NCBI GenBank assembly: GCA_003254905.1
Contig: QANU01006985.1
Span: forward strand, 693,993-757,992
Origin: Nissolia schottii
Taxonomy: Eukaryota > Streptophyta > Magnoliopsida > Fabales > Fabaceae
Length of the DNA stretch: 64,000 bases
Direction of reading: 5' to 3'
Made by a program: the position numbers and the translations under genes. Each line of letters begins with the position of its first letter. The first letter of the stretch is position 1. The notes below the pieces were generated by a model. That model worked only from the letters and a program-made list of their open reading frames with translations, ran no database searches and was not told where the DNA came from. Below, piece after piece: positions 47,801-61,428 of the stretch.

Positions 47801-49689
47801 AATAAATTTGAATCCTAAAAGATTTATGTAAGACACACCCAATCCATCAAATGTTCTTTTGATGTACCTATAAAATTGATGTTTTAAAATTGTGCATATA
47901 CAATAACTTTATATATATATATATAGTTTAATTATACTTATCTTAATTAGTTGCAGCACAATTTCAGCGGGGGATGAGTTCATGGAGCATTTAACGAATT
48001 TTAGAAAGCTAAGATACAGCTTTTAAATAATTTGTTTTAAAAACTACCACACACCACTGCCATGCATAAATAAATTGGCCATTCTAATCATTTCAATATA
48101 TATATTCTGCTAAATAGAAAAATCTAAATTTGGGCACGTGTGCCTTATAATGTTATTGTTAACAACTAATAGATTGAAGAACTTCATTTTAAGTGAGATT
48201 ATTACTTTTTAAGCCGAAACGTGATAATATAAGAATAATAAAAAATTATGTTTGAACAAGCGTGTATTTAAAACGAAAACATAAAGGTGTATTCATCTTT
48301 AAATCATTTAGCATAAGTTATTATTATAGTATATTTTATTAATTTAAAAATAAATATACCTTTACTTTTTCATTTAAAAAATTACTTTTAAAAACTCTTA
48401 TTTATAAGAATATAATAATTCATGGTACATTGAACACAAGCACTTGTTGATATGGATTTGGCTGGAAGTTATAATAATTCAAACTGGACAATTTGTCAAT
48501 AAACCCACACTTCACATGTGTATAATCCTCATAGTCTATGACAGAATTTTAGTTTGTTAGCTGATTTCCCTCTTTGTTGTTCATTGGGTAGTTGGAAATA
48601 CTACTATTCAGTCTGAGGCATTGCAAAGTATCTAGATAACAAAAATTTAAAAAAAAAAAAATTAACAAGCAAAGAAACAATCTCACTTTGCCTCTAGAAC
48701 CCTTCGCTTTCCTTTGGTCATAGCATGTTAGGTGGTTTAACGTAATGCTGAAACTATATAAATTATAATATGCTTTTTGTTATTTTTTTCAACATTTGTA
48801 ACAATGTCCTAATCAAGACTTTAAAAAATTCATTAAAAACAAAAGCGTTCAAAATGCAAATGAGAATCACATTATCATCACAAATATAATATATATTAAG
48901 GTAAATTGTATTCTTAACGGTCAATGATCTAGACGCATGGAAGATATATATCTATACATATTCACCAAAGTCGCAGTATTTAATTAAAGAAACAACAAAT
49001 CTGACCAAATGTTATCCACACTTTAACAGGAGAAATTAAAAAGAACTAATACGTTCATGAATATGCATGCATGGCAGGTGAGAGATTTATGAGAAGAGAG
49101 AAACATTGAGAGAAAGTGACATAAACCTGAAAATGTCAAGATAATCTATAAATTTTACAAAGGCACGCTATGTTAATAAATGCAAATTATCCCAACTCAA
49201 ATGATATTCTGGCACTTAATGATTGACCAGTAATTAAGAAAAGCTATCTTTTATCTTATAGCTGTTACATCAAAATCAACTTTAAACTTTAGTGGATGAG
49301 AAGGATGCTTCTAGGATTTTGTTGATGCATGGATCAAGAAGTACGAAATAGCCAATTGCAACTTAAAAAAAAAAATTTCTTGTAGTGAATGTACAGGGAT
49401 GTACAATTTATAGTTACGTTGTTTTTTTTTCGAGTCAGTGAAAAGTCTTATATTGGTTACAATAAGATATTGGATGTTATATATACGAGTCTGCAAACCT
49501 TCACTCCTGAGCTAATTTTTGCGGTGGAGTTAGAGGAATTCATATCAATCACTCATTAATTTGAGGACAAGTGTCTTTTAACTTCACGCCAAAAATTATA
49601 TTTGAGTTTACATCTATGAATAATCAAATTGTAAATCGACTAGTAATTCTAATTTGACATCAAAAGCATGATATTTTTTTTTCAATGAA
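44815..49689. other. Gene-poor AT-rich intergenic DNA
   Basis: 44815-44950 is the likely promoter of the protease. An imperfect tandem duplication of about 100 bp lies at about 45545-45730 (each copy has TATCAACAAAAATG(G/A)TAG and GATCACAATYCAAT). A GC-richer scrap at 46095-46300 may be an old gene remnant, but no family is recognised. No other features were found. Confidence 0.5.
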
Positions 49690-49693
49690 TAGT

Positions 49694-50215
49694 TTAGTCG
49701 GCAGGGATGGTAATGAGTATCCGTGGAGTCAGATACATGTCTCTCATTACCAATACCCGTTTAGTATTTTGTTACCTGTACCTGTATTCATATCCATCAT
49801 GGGTATCCATTATTTGTAGGAATTTGAATCCCATGAATATTTGTGGATATCCACGATATTTTCCAAAATTTCAAAAAAAATATATAAAAATTACTATCAA
49901 ATATAATAGACTATAATACTACTACTAACAAATTGCAATTTAAATGAACAAAATACATAATAAAATTTTAGTAACATTAGTAAATAAAAATGAATTAGGG
50001 TTTTTTTATATTTATATAAATAAAAATATTTACATATCTTTATATATTAAAGAGTAATAAGCGGGTATCCATGGGTTATATACCTCAATTCCCATATCTA
50101 TACTCATTAGTAAATGTGTATGAATTATCTATCATTGTGGGTACAAAAAATGCAGTTATACCCGTACTTGTTACTGATAATATCCGTGGATATCCGGATT
50201 TGTGGATATTTTTGA
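49694..50215. mobile_element. hAT-like non-autonomous repeat (GGTATCCG-rich)
   Basis: The left end GATGGTAATGAGTATCCGTG resembles the reverse complement of the right end, GATGTCAAAAATATCCACAA. Both subterminal zones are rich in GGTATCC/GGATATCC words, a style common in plant hAT-type repeats. No 8-bp duplication was found. The small ORF at 49707-49916 is a by-product. Confidence 0.45.
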
Positions 50216-50286
50216 CATCATTATAAATAATTTTAGTTTTTCTAATAAAAAAATGTAATTTGAGTTTTTGTTTTTTAACATCTTAG

Positions 50287-51187
50287 ATAGGGGTGTCAAA
50301 CGGGCTGACCCGGCCCATTTGGGCCCACAGGCCTAAACGGGTCAGGTTAAAATTATGCTTATTTTTAAGATCTGTCTCGTTTATAGTCAGTCCACGGGCC
50401 TAAACTGGCCAGCCCACCAACCTATTTATTTTTTAAAAAAAATTAAAATTTTGGTCTATTTTTTATTATTTAAATACAAAGTTGTGAATAAGTATGCACA
50501 ATCATGTTTAACTATTTTTTATTGTCTATCGATTAATTAATTAGAAAGAAATAATTTATGTAAAATTTGAGGATCCATTTCTGATGGTAATAAATAGAGA
50601 AAAATTAAGGTTTTGTGATTTTTTTCGTCTTTATCTATTTATTGTGGTTACGAAATCTTTAATTTTGGATAGGTATACAAATAGTAGCATTTTTCAATTA
50701 AGAAGCTATTTGCAAAGCTTTGATAGAAAAAAAGGGGATAACAAAATAATGTATTTAATTAACACCTTGAGTCTAAACTCGTGCGATGCGTAACATGTTT
50801 TAAATTATCTAAAAAATATTTTAATTATAACCAAAACAACTTAGCAATTTAGTTTGCAATTTTGGCTTCAAGATGAAGATCTAGAACTTCAATTTGGACT
50901 TCAATTTGAACGTGGGGTATCAATTATCATGTAGTTTTATTAACTTAATTTTTAAAAATAACAATTTGGGTCTGCCAAGTGCCAAAAGCACAAAAGTTTT
51001 TGTTTTTTTTAAAAAAAAAAATCACGGGCTCACCCGTGAGCCTGCTGTACGGGCTCGTTTAGCCGGCANTTGGGTCGAACCATTTTTTTTTAAAATTTTC
51101 ACAAACTTATTTTTTGCATGTAAAACTCATCCATTTAACGGAGTAAACAGACCAGGCTCACGGACCGGGTTCATTTTGACAACTTCT
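50287..51187. mobile_element. hAT-like non-autonomous repeat (TAGGGGTGTCAAACGGGC type)
   Basis: The left end TAGGGGTGTCAAACGGGC and the following GGCCCG-rich words are the start of a widespread plant hAT-type repeat. The right end, in reverse complement, reads GTTGTCAAAATGAACCCGG. Possible eroded 8-bp duplications are CATCTTAG (50279-50286) and CTTCTTAC (about 51182-51189). The ambiguous base N at 51069 lies inside. No transposase. Confidence 0.6.
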
Positions 51188-51189
51188 TA

Positions 51190-53284
51190 CGGGTAATAAA
51201 ACTCGACTTTGGAAACATCTGACTAATAACTAATTTTTAGTGGTAACGTACATATGTTACGTCCATTTAACTCAAATTTATTCCTTTTGCATTTATAATT
51301 TTGTTGAATCTGACACTTTCCACCTCAAAACGACTTCTTCTGCGTTGTGAATTGACAAAACAGATTGAGAAAAGTCGAAGATAGACAGAGCTTCAACAAT
51401 CGAAGAAAAAATAGGCATCTCCCTCTAGAAGCACATGACATCCATCGCTTCCGTTTTTGTCAACCCATCAAAACTTATTTTCTTTCACGAACCTAGTCTT
51501 CTAGTAATGGGGAAGCAATATGGTAGAGGGATTGAAGTTTTTTTTTAACTAAAAATCTTGGATTTGATTATTTGGGAGTGAAACTAAGTTTTCAAGAGAA
51601 TATTGAAGATGAGTCTGAAGTTATTACATGATATGTCTTGTTTGTTTTTTAAATGACAATTACAAATTGCTTCCAAGAATTTTGTATTTTCGTTGCATAG
51701 CCTTGTTAGTTTATTTCAAGGAGATGCAATTTTAAAATTTTATTTTTCTTAGTTTGTTGTATTTTATTATTTTTTGTAGCTCTTTACTTTAGTACTACTT
51801 GACCTTTTGTTGTTTCAACATATTTGGGACATCCTTATTTTCTTTATTTGCTTCGTCCATTGGACCTCATTTGTATTTGTTATTCGTTTGAACGATGAAT
51901 ACAATATCCTTATAAAAAAAATCCATTTTTTCTTTAATCTTGAGATTGAAAACTAAATTATTTTGATAATTCATGACAAGCAATTATTCTAATTAAAATT
52001 ACCGATATCTTAAATTTATTACTCTATCTAATCTAGTTTAGTTGAGCCAGATCAAATCACCGGTATCTAAAATTTATTACTTTATCTAATGTAGTTTAGT
52101 TGAGCCACATCAATATTATTATAGAGATAATACACTCTCAACCCTATGTTTTTCTTCTTCTATCCATAAGATTCAAACAAGAACAAATGACGAAATCACT
52201 TGAATAACTAGAGTTGGTTATGATAAGCAAATAGTTAAGCAAGCCATAAAATTTTTGTATTCTAGACATTGGGATAGAGACAAAATTCTTTTGTTTCTTC
52301 AAGTAAAAAATTTTTGGCCTCCCTTTTATTCCAATTTCAGTGAAATACATAAAATACACCAAAAGATTTATCTCCACGTTTCTGTTCCTTTATCCTAATC
52401 CTGATACAAAACATGCCAAACGATTAATAAAATAGTTCTAATTGCAAAATTTGTTTATAGCTAAGATGACTGGAGGTGTCCCTGTCAAATATTAGAGACT
52501 GCGATGTTCACATCTATACATGATTTCTTTCTCACGATCAATGCACGTATGATGAAATGGGGACATATAGCTAATGAAACTATATAAACATTAGTACTCA
52601 CAAATAGTCCAACCTTCTATTCAACCATGTTACACATAATCCTAATAAATATCCATTAAAAGATGCTGCTTTCTGTCCATTTTAATTAAAAAATATTGCC
52701 TGCATGGTATGAAAATGAGGACCCTCCTTACCAAGACTATCATGAGAACGCAGCACACTGCATGTTAATTAATTTTGATAATTAAATTAAATTACCCACA
52801 TCAGATGACTTACGAATGAATGGGTCGCCTGACATGCTTTGTTTAGTTAATTAGTTCACATCCCTTAGCTTTCAAAATGGATATTGCCGTTAGGTTTAGA
52901 GGCAACCATAATATAATAATTAGATTAATTGATCATGAAGACTTGGTGCTAATAATTAGTGGAACTCATCTTGCCTAGAGGGACCTTGTCTGTCCCACGC
53001 AATTACTAAGAGTAGGCGAAATCTCATAAAGCCCGTGGCCAGGCACAGAATCTTCACCACTTTAATTTGGTCATAGGAATTGAGAATTGGCATCTCATAA
53101 TTTTGGGGTCAGCGAATTCAATCGTTTTTTTCTTCTATACTTTTTATAGTACTATGGAAATAGGGATGTGGTCCAAGAAAGGCAACTCCATAATGGCATT
53201 TCACATTCACATTGTGGGAGCACGTTGACACTTGACATGACCCAGTTCGTGTTTCCCTTTATTATTTGATAAAATCAAACCCCC
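51190..53284. other. Intergenic DNA with a short tandem duplication
   Basis: A unit of about 58 bp (ATCTTAAATTTATTACTCTA ... TTGAGCCAGATCAA) occurs twice at about 52008-52112. A stretch ending in a short A-run near 51910-51922 could be a non-LTR retroelement tail, but this is weak. No gene. Confidence 0.45.
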
Positions 53285-53333
53285 NNNNNNNNNNNNNNNN
53301 NNNNNNNNNNNNNNNNNNNNNNNNNNNNNNNNN
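53285..53333. other. Assembly gap (49 N)
   Basis: A run of 49 unknown bases lies between a CCCC and a T-run. The true gap size may differ. Confidence 0.99.
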
Positions 53334-54016
53334 TTTTTTTTTAATTTAATTTCTAAGTGCATTACAGCTCGTTACGCGCAAGAACTTGAAGGCATGTCCA
53401 AGGCTCGAATCGAAAGCGCCTACCTTTATTTCCTTAATTATTTTCATTATTTTTCGACGCTTGAGTCATGCACAACACAACGACCCTTTGATTCTTAAAA
53501 ACTCTCTTCAATGTAATAAAGAGTTTAGGTTTCTGAAAATAAAAAACATACATGTTACGTTGAAGAGTTAATGGAAGTGATAATGTGCACTATAGAATGT
53601 CACGTTGGATCTACTCGTACAATTAGACTTAAACAGTGCATTTTACATGACACTTTTCCTTTAATTACATGAAACACACCGCAATTGAGAGTGAAAATGT
53701 GATGCAAAACAATGTGTTTTATATAATTGAGAGTAAAAGTTTCATGTGAAACGAACAATTTATCTAATTGTATAAGTAGGATCAAAATACGACACTTAAT
53801 AGTAGATATCACAATTCCATTACATCTTTAACACTAAAATAAGTTAGCATTGGACTAACGTGTTATGATGTAAAATCTTTAAATTTAAGGAGTAAAATTT
53901 ATGTATTTTATCATTTAAATACTAACGTGTTACAATAAAATAAATTAAGGACCAAAATATTGTTTTATTCTATCTATTATATGCAAAAAAATGTTGCATG
54001 ATTTAAAAAAAGAGTA

Positions 54017-54401
54017 TTACACTATAGGAAAAATATGGATTTTTGGCAGAATTTTATGACGGACACTAATCCTTTGCAATTTTCGTAGACTTTCATGCGG
54101 ACTAATTTTCTTGAGGCAAAGTGTGCTGGAAACGTCACCCAAAAAAAACAACGATTAAGATTTTGCAGCAAACAATGCTACCGAAAAATTTGACAAAACA
54201 CGGGCTAGATATTTACCAACAACCAAATTTGCTAGAAAGCTCTGACGATCAGATCCATCGGAAACTGATTTTTTTGGAGAATTTTTTTTCTGCTACATGA
54301 TTTTTTCCTGAAGAATCCGCCAAAAATACTAAGTTTGTGGCGGATTTTGTTATTTTTTTGACGAATTTGTCCGCCAAAATTATTGTTTTATTGTAGTGTT
54401 A
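54017..54401. mobile_element. Small CACTA-type MITE, 379 bp
   Basis: The element at 54020-54398 starts CACTATAGGAAAAATATGGA, and the reverse complement of its right end starts CACTACAATAAAACAATAAT. The 3-bp TTA is duplicated at 54017-54019 and 54399-54401. The right half carries subterminal words CCGCCAAAA and TTTGTGGCGGA. It has no coding content. Its subterminal motif differs from that of the 8-11 kb element, so it belongs to another CACTA family. Confidence 0.85.
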
Positions 54402-56128
54402 TTTGTACCTTTAGAATTCACATATCACATTGAAACTAACTTGAAAAGCAAAATAAAATGTTGTTAAAGTCATTTATTTTAGGGTAATTAGCACAAACTA
54501 TCCGGGAAAACAATAAAGTATTGTTCATTGTTTTTCGTTTTTTGTTTTCGGTATTATTAGAATCAAATAAGATAAAAAATAATTTAATTTGTAAATCAAT
54601 TCTCATTGGTATCTTAAGAAAATGAAATTGATTTGATTATTTAAATCCATGAAATTCAATTTGCTTTTACTAGAAATTCTATTATGTTTGCAAGGATTTG
54701 CGTGAAATTAATTTCATTTTAACATAAAAGACTATTTTATCTCGATTCAATTAACTAAATTTACAAACTCTACTATCTTCATTAAATCAAAACTATCAAA
54801 TCTTATTATTATTAAAGGCTATTTTACTCCTATATTTTTTTCCAAAAAATGTTTTTATCAAATGACAATTTTCAATTTTTTTAAAAAAAATTTCGAACAA
54901 AATTTCCAAAGTGTTTTTTTTAAAAATCGATAGAATATTTTTTTTCTAAATTTAAAAAAAATCAAAAAAAATTTTCTTGAAAAATACTTTTTCAATATTT
55001 TCTCCGATTATTTTTTGAAAAATATTTTTTAAATTATTTTTAATTTATATTTTAATAAGGGTAAAAATATAAATTAATTAAATTAAATCAAATTAATTCC
55101 TATTTTAATGAATTCCAAACATGGTAATTGATTTCAAATCAATTCCATTTTCATTAGATGATTCCAGAGATGTTATTTGATTTGTAATTTAAATTATTTA
55201 AATTCAATAATTTTTAATTTCATTTAATTCTAAATACATCCTATAAAAAAATTTGAGATCGATTTAGTTTCTATTTTTATTTCATTTCATTTCATGCATT
55301 TTAAAATTTTAAAATTTTGCATAAGAAATGGTAACATAGGGAATGAACACGTGAAAGGTTTGCAGCTTCTCAATCTCAATCTTCGAAATTCGTATTTCGT
55401 GTATACGAATTATCTAATCATCACTCTTGGGGAATATTTACATTTATGTGGTGTTGGAGGAGAAAAAATTTCAAAATATAGGTTGAAAAGAAAAATTACC
55501 GTAATATGAGCCAAAATTCTGAAATGGTCCCTTAGAAAATGCCAAGTGGGGTGCTAACCGCCAGCTGTCAGTTCAAGGAGGATAGCCAACCTTCCCCCAT
55601 AGTGATAAGCCACTTCATTTCTAGTAAACTTCAGAGGGTGTTCTTCGCTCTTACGCCTTTGACCCCTTCTAAATCTAACTTTGATTTCAAAGCAAACTGT
55701 TAACAAAAGACAATTTCGGCTGTATTAAATTAATAAGTGTCGCATTAATTAATGTTATTATGTTTTCCATCTCTTTGCCTTTTTTATTTCAATAAAATAA
55801 AATAAAATAAGAATAGTGATGTTCTAGCACGATAGCTGTGAGTAATCTTCATGATAGGCATTCTTATTTCAATATTATTTTGTAGTATGATGATTTCATT
55901 TCATCTTTTATAATTATTGCTATTAAATATATTTTTAATCACTACAAAGTATAGGAACTTTTGGCTTTTATCTCATAGTTTTTCATTTTGTTGTTAGTCT
56001 CTCATTTTTTAAACACTGAGTACCTTCTTTTTTTTTGTTCGTCATTAATTGAACTCTGTTAAATGATGACATATAAGAAGAAAGTCTAATTCATTTGTTA
56101 TCATTAATTCTATGTGATATGTTTAAAT
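54402..56128. other. AT-rich intergenic DNA
   Basis: No gene is supported. The ORF at 55294-55509 shows no domain. Long A/T runs dominate 54830-55030. Confidence 0.5.
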
Positions 56129-56597
56129 TGTAATATTCCGATTTAGTCCCTTACGAAGATTTTGCATAATAATTAAATAAGAATATTTAATAAAATTGAA
56201 AAATATAATTATTAACCTTAATCCCTGAAATATTAGCTAAAATAGTAATTTTGCGATGTTGTAGAGTCCTATGAGGTCCGAATCGATTTTCGGTTATTAT
56301 TAGAATTTAATTCCGACTCGAAGGAGTCCGTAAAATACACTAATATGAAAATAAATTCAAGAATGCCTCGGCAAAAAATAAAATATTACTAAGAAAAATT
56401 AATAAATCACAACGGTATATCCGAAATATTTTTAGGACATTCGTACACTAACAATTAGGGACAAAACGCGATCAAATATGATCGGAACGGAACGGGACAG
56501 GGAACCTTAAGGGTTATCCTTTAGGTAAGATATTTATATATAATAATAATACAATAATAAAAAAAATAAAAAAATCCTATATGAGGCGGCATAAACT

Positions 56598-56639
<42 letters not shown>

Positions 56640-58742
56640 AATATATGTGTGTGTTATGTATAATGCAAATGGAGCAGCCCCCAATGTTCATATATTTACA
56701 CTGCTAAATTTGTTTCTGTTCCGTTCGTGCGCTTTGCGGTTACGCCGTTGGATTCAGGAAAAATAGCACGATCGCCTCAAAGTTCGCGGGAGTCTTTTCT
56801 CGCAGCTTTCAAAACGCTCAAAAAAGTGGGTAAACCGTTCTAATCACTGTCTATATGGTTTTAAGATGTTTAATGATGTTTGTGATATGTTTTGTGATAG
56901 ATTATATTAGGTTTAATTGCTTGATAATATTTTTGATAATTATAAATGATTATGTTTAATTATGGAGACCTATGCATGCTTGATGATTATGAGACATGAG
57001 ATTATATTCCTTATGATGTGAAATATTATGATAAATAACTAGGAAATTGTTTATGATGATGGTTGTGCTATGTTTGGTGTTAGAATATGTTAGGTTTTAA
57101 TGGCTAAATGATGTTCTTGAAGATTTCTATCGATTATACTTGTATCTGGAAGTTTCTGCAGGTCTGGTAATATATTGGAATAATTATTAGAATTAGGTTG
57201 GTTTATGTTTATGAAGATGTTGAGCCTGAAATTAGGTGATATATTATGTTAAATGTTATGTTAATATGAGGTAATACGTGTTAGTGGTTGGTGATAAATG
57301 ACGAAGATGATGACATGAGATTTTGAACGGTAATTACTCAAGAAATAATAGGGATATGCTTATGAGTTATATGATGTTATGTGTGTTAAATGATTTAGAC
57401 TAGAAGGAGTATAAGGTAGAATTATAAAATGATGTTTGCCAATATGAGGAATGTTAGATGCTTATGAGTATGCAGTGTTGCAGGTTAGGATGTAAGGTGA
57501 TATGATGAAGATGATGATATGAGCAATTAGGTTGCAATTGTTGCCTTGAGATGATGAGTGGATATGACTGCTTTAAGATGATGATGAACTGTTGCATCAA
57601 ATATTGAACTGTGCACATAATGACGATGATGATGATGGGAAAAACCCCCTCTAGAAGGGCCGAGGGCTCGACTTTTGGGGAAGGTCTTAGTTCCAGTCAA
57701 GTCGTGGGTCCGACCCCCACGCCATCCGTTTGATGGTCACCTTGGTCGTGGTTGGTGAGAATTACAGGGTCAAGACCCTGCAGGTGAGACCCTTCAGGTT
57801 TAGCGCGACCTGGCTGCCACGATGCAGGCTGTAATGTGTGGTTGTAGCGTGTGGCCGCAGTTACAAGGGACGAGGACGGAACCGCTACTAAGGCTTGCCT
57901 TATACCGCAGGAGTAAAATGAATTTCAAATGAATTTCCAAAGACGATGATGATGATGTATTAGTGTAGCTATGTGGATTGTATGATGAGGATTTTGACGT
58001 AGTAGTATAGCTATATGAATCGTCTGATGATGTTGAGTTAGGAAATAGATTCGCAGTTAGATGACGTAGATAATGAAGAATAGGATCCCCGATCACTTAG
58101 TAATATAGATAAAGCTGCTCAGGCTTAGTATGGACATTCATAACTAGTAGATCTTTAGTATAACTATAACATCTAGAGATCCCTGAGCGGAGGAATCATA
58201 ATTGGGTATAAAATGAGTTATGACGACTAAGGTTTCTTACTGAGAACACAGTGTTCTCATTCCCCACTCCTTTATGATTCCAGAGGCGGGACCTGAAATT
58301 GAGCAGGGACAGGAGCAGCACGCGGAGGAGCCGTATCCAGAAGAGTGAGCCGAAGAGTAGGCATTTAGTTAGTAGACTATATGTGATACGAATTTTGTTG
58401 TGCTGAATGTTTGTATGTAACAGCTATCTTAGTACTGGTGTATCTGGTTGTGAACATGTGCTATGGACCGGTGGTGGATGTTATGTTGGATTGTTTAGTA
58501 CCTCTTATCAATGCTAGCTAAGCATGTTATTCTATTGCTCGCGTGACATGTTCTACGAATTACAAGGCTCCTACTTTATGCTATGAGATATAAAAGAAAA
58601 GTTAAAAAATGGGTCCTTATTTTTCTAGTAACTCTACTTTTCAACGAATATGCGGGACTAAGTATCATCCCAACCAAAGCAAATAATAACTTAGCAAGCG
58701 AGTTTGCGATTTAAGCGTAGACTAGCTAGCTAGGGTGTTTCA
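56129..58742 (+). mobile_element. LTR-like block of about 2.6 kb, probably Gypsy (chromovirus-type), no internal region seen
   Basis: The block runs from TGTAATATTCCG to GGGTGTTTCA, so it has TG...CA ends. Inside are a CT/AT microsatellite passing into a TATA-like tract (56598-56653), GC-richer leader-like sequence (56700-56830), a long GATGATG-rich stretch and a final segment rich in GAGCAG. The layout resembles a long LTR of plant Gypsy elements. No gag or pol sequence adjoins it on either side, so it may be a solo LTR. No 5-bp target duplication was found, which leaves the exact ends uncertain and suggests it is old. Confidence 0.4.
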
Positions 58743-59020
58743 TTTTAGTTCTCTGGAGATTAGGGTTTAGATAGAAGTTCAAATCACCAATTGTAAAAAA
58801 GAAAATTCCAGAGTTGAAGAGGAGTATTTGAGAATCATAGATCACTAAAGATTTTGAAGATGACTAACAACGTATAATGATTGAATATTATTTGTCAAAA
58901 AATGAATGCATTCAGGGTTTATTCAAAATTAGAGTCATGGGTGTTTAGGGGGTTTAAGAGTGGTGCCATGAGTTTTATGCTCTGTGTTGATTCTTGTTGA
59001 TGATGAGATAATCACAAGGT
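58743..59020. other. Short spacer between two repeats
   Basis: No gene or defined element is visible. Confidence 0.4.
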
Positions 59021-59039
59021 GTTTGACATGTTGTCTCAA

Positions 59040-59568
59040 TGAATGGAAATAAGGTTTCATTCGTGTGAACATCTATTACTAAGTTTTGAAAGCAGGTTGT
59101 CTTACTGCCTGTTAAGGGTGGTGGCTATGGTTGTGGTTTGCGCGCTCATGGATTGCTCGTTCATGGTTCGCTTGTTCACGGTTCACAGCTTCATGGCCCA
59201 CAGTTCAATTTGTTCATTTGATTCAAATACTTCTCTTTGGTTCTAATGGTCATTTTGGTTCGATAGGTTTTGTTTTTTATTAGTTGAAGCTTGTTTATTT
59301 TGATTTGATATGCTATAAGGCGTGAACAATGTTGATTGTGGTGGTACCTTGTGTCTTAAATGTGTGTTGGTGGAGGTAATATTTCCTTTCTTAAAAAGCA
59401 GGAATTTTGTTCCATTTTGAGTTTTTCTCGAGAGATTTTAATGGGACGCAACCGAGTTTGTTTTGGTGGTCATGTATGGTGGGTGCGGTATGTACCGCCA
59501 AATATACTTGCTTTCTCTCTTTGGATTTCAGTCACCTCATTGATAAAACATTATCTATCTAAAAAAAA
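59040..59568 (+). mobile_element. LINE-type 3' tail (non-LTR retrotransposon remnant)
   Basis: The G/T-rich sequence (repeated TTTTGGTGG- and GGTGG-type words) ends with TACTTGCTTTCTCTCTTTGG, a GATAAAACATTATCTATCT stretch and an A-run at about 59561-59568. This matches the usual look of legume LINE 3' UTRs. No reverse transcriptase sequence remains. The 5' limit is unclear and no target duplication was found. Confidence 0.45.
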
Positions 59569-59579
59569 TCATTAAGTAC

Positions 59580-60695
59580 ATCTAGAGAGTTAGTTAAGTG
59601 ATACGTAAGTTCATTCTCTTTTTAAAAAGTCTCATGTTCGAGATCTAATAAAAAAAAATTCTATCAAAAAAGGGTAATTACAGTACCTTGAATTATATTA
59701 GTCGATCTTCCAAACAGTAAAATTTGAATATCTTTTTAAGGTACAAACAAAAATCACTAAATGTTTTTGATCACTAGGATCTAGCACACATCATTATTGT
59801 GTGTGATAAAAAATAAATGTTAATCTTGCGATCGCCTAAAAATTTGTTCATAACATTAATGATAAATTGTGTCACTAATAATTTGAATTTTCAGCTCAAA
59901 CGTCAACATCAATTAACGGAATTCAATTAATAATAGAGACAAAAAAGTGCTTATGTTTTAAAAAATAGAGACTAAACACGTACGAAACTAGCAAGTAGTT
60001 TACACTTGGCGCACGAAAAAAAAATCTAGTGTACACTTGTTTCGCTTTAAGAAAAACATTGAGTTTCACATTTTGTAAATGAAAATAATACTAATGTTCA
60101 AGGGGCGTGTGTTAGGTGGAATTAGTAAACATTTTTATGAGTAATATTTTTTAAAATATTATTTTTAAGAATGACTTTTAAATATATTTAATTCGTTCAT
60201 TAAATTTCTTAAAATCTTGTAAAATATGTTTAAGAATTAACTATTTATATATTTGATTGACATTAATATTTTCGAGAATATTTTTTGTTTTACCAAAGAT
60301 AACCCTAACAAATAAAAAAATAATCATTACATAAATTAATCCTGAATATTTACATATAATTAATATTTATTTTCGTAACTCTAAAAAATTATTATTATTA
60401 ATATTAATTAATTATTTAGTAATAATATTATTAATTATTTAGTATTAATTATTGCTATTTATTATGTAATATTAATTATTTATATATTATTACTAATTAC
60501 TATTATTAATTATTTAATATTTATTATTATTAATTTAACATTAATAATTGTTATTTATTATTATTATTTTTAATACTTATTATTATTATCATTATTATTT
60601 AATATTAATTATTATTTTTATTATTAACTATTTAATGTTTATTATTATTATTTAATATTTTTTATTTTTCAACTCCTAAAAATATTATTTATTTA

Positions 60696-60742
<47 letters not shown>

Positions 60743-61389
60743 GGGAGGTTAAAGTTAAGTTTTTAATTTTAAATGAGATTAAATTTATCTATTTGCATTT
60801 TCAAAAACATTCATTTCTCATGAGAACGTTAGAATTCCGTGGGAAAGTGAAATTAAAATTGGGAAAAGTGAGTGTTTTTTTATTTTGGTAATATAACTTT
60901 TTTAAGAATATTTTTTCATTATGTGAACTAAATGTAAGAATCTGTCATTTACGAGTTCAAATTCTAAAAAATGCTTGCAGATTGTGCGAACCACAAACCT
61001 CATAAAGAACTTTAACTCTAATGGATATGACTCCATCGGGCTAAATTGAAATCAAAAGAGTTTTTTTTTTTTTTACTAATATTTAGAATCTACTATTAGT
61101 TAAACTAATTAGTTTGGTTTAAAATAGTGTAATTATTTCTCTAAACACAATTTTTTTTCCTTGGATCTCAAACTTAAATTTCTTTAAAGAGGGGACGACT
61201 TTGCTCATACTTGACCAACCTTATGTTTAAAGATTTTTTCTTTTAAAGAAAAATAAATTGTTTTAACTTGCGGAGAGGGAAGAAAAATTCCGCACGATTA
61301 TGTACTCAAAAGAATGGTTAGTATTACAGAAAAGGAAGGGGAAGAAAAACATTTTCTCGCATGTTAAATTAAAATTATCCATAATCTTC

Positions 61390-61428
<39 letters not shown>

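Noticed and set aside
51300-51925. Possible non-LTR retroelement tail ending in an A-run
   Set aside because: Only the short A-run supports it; the rest has no family features.
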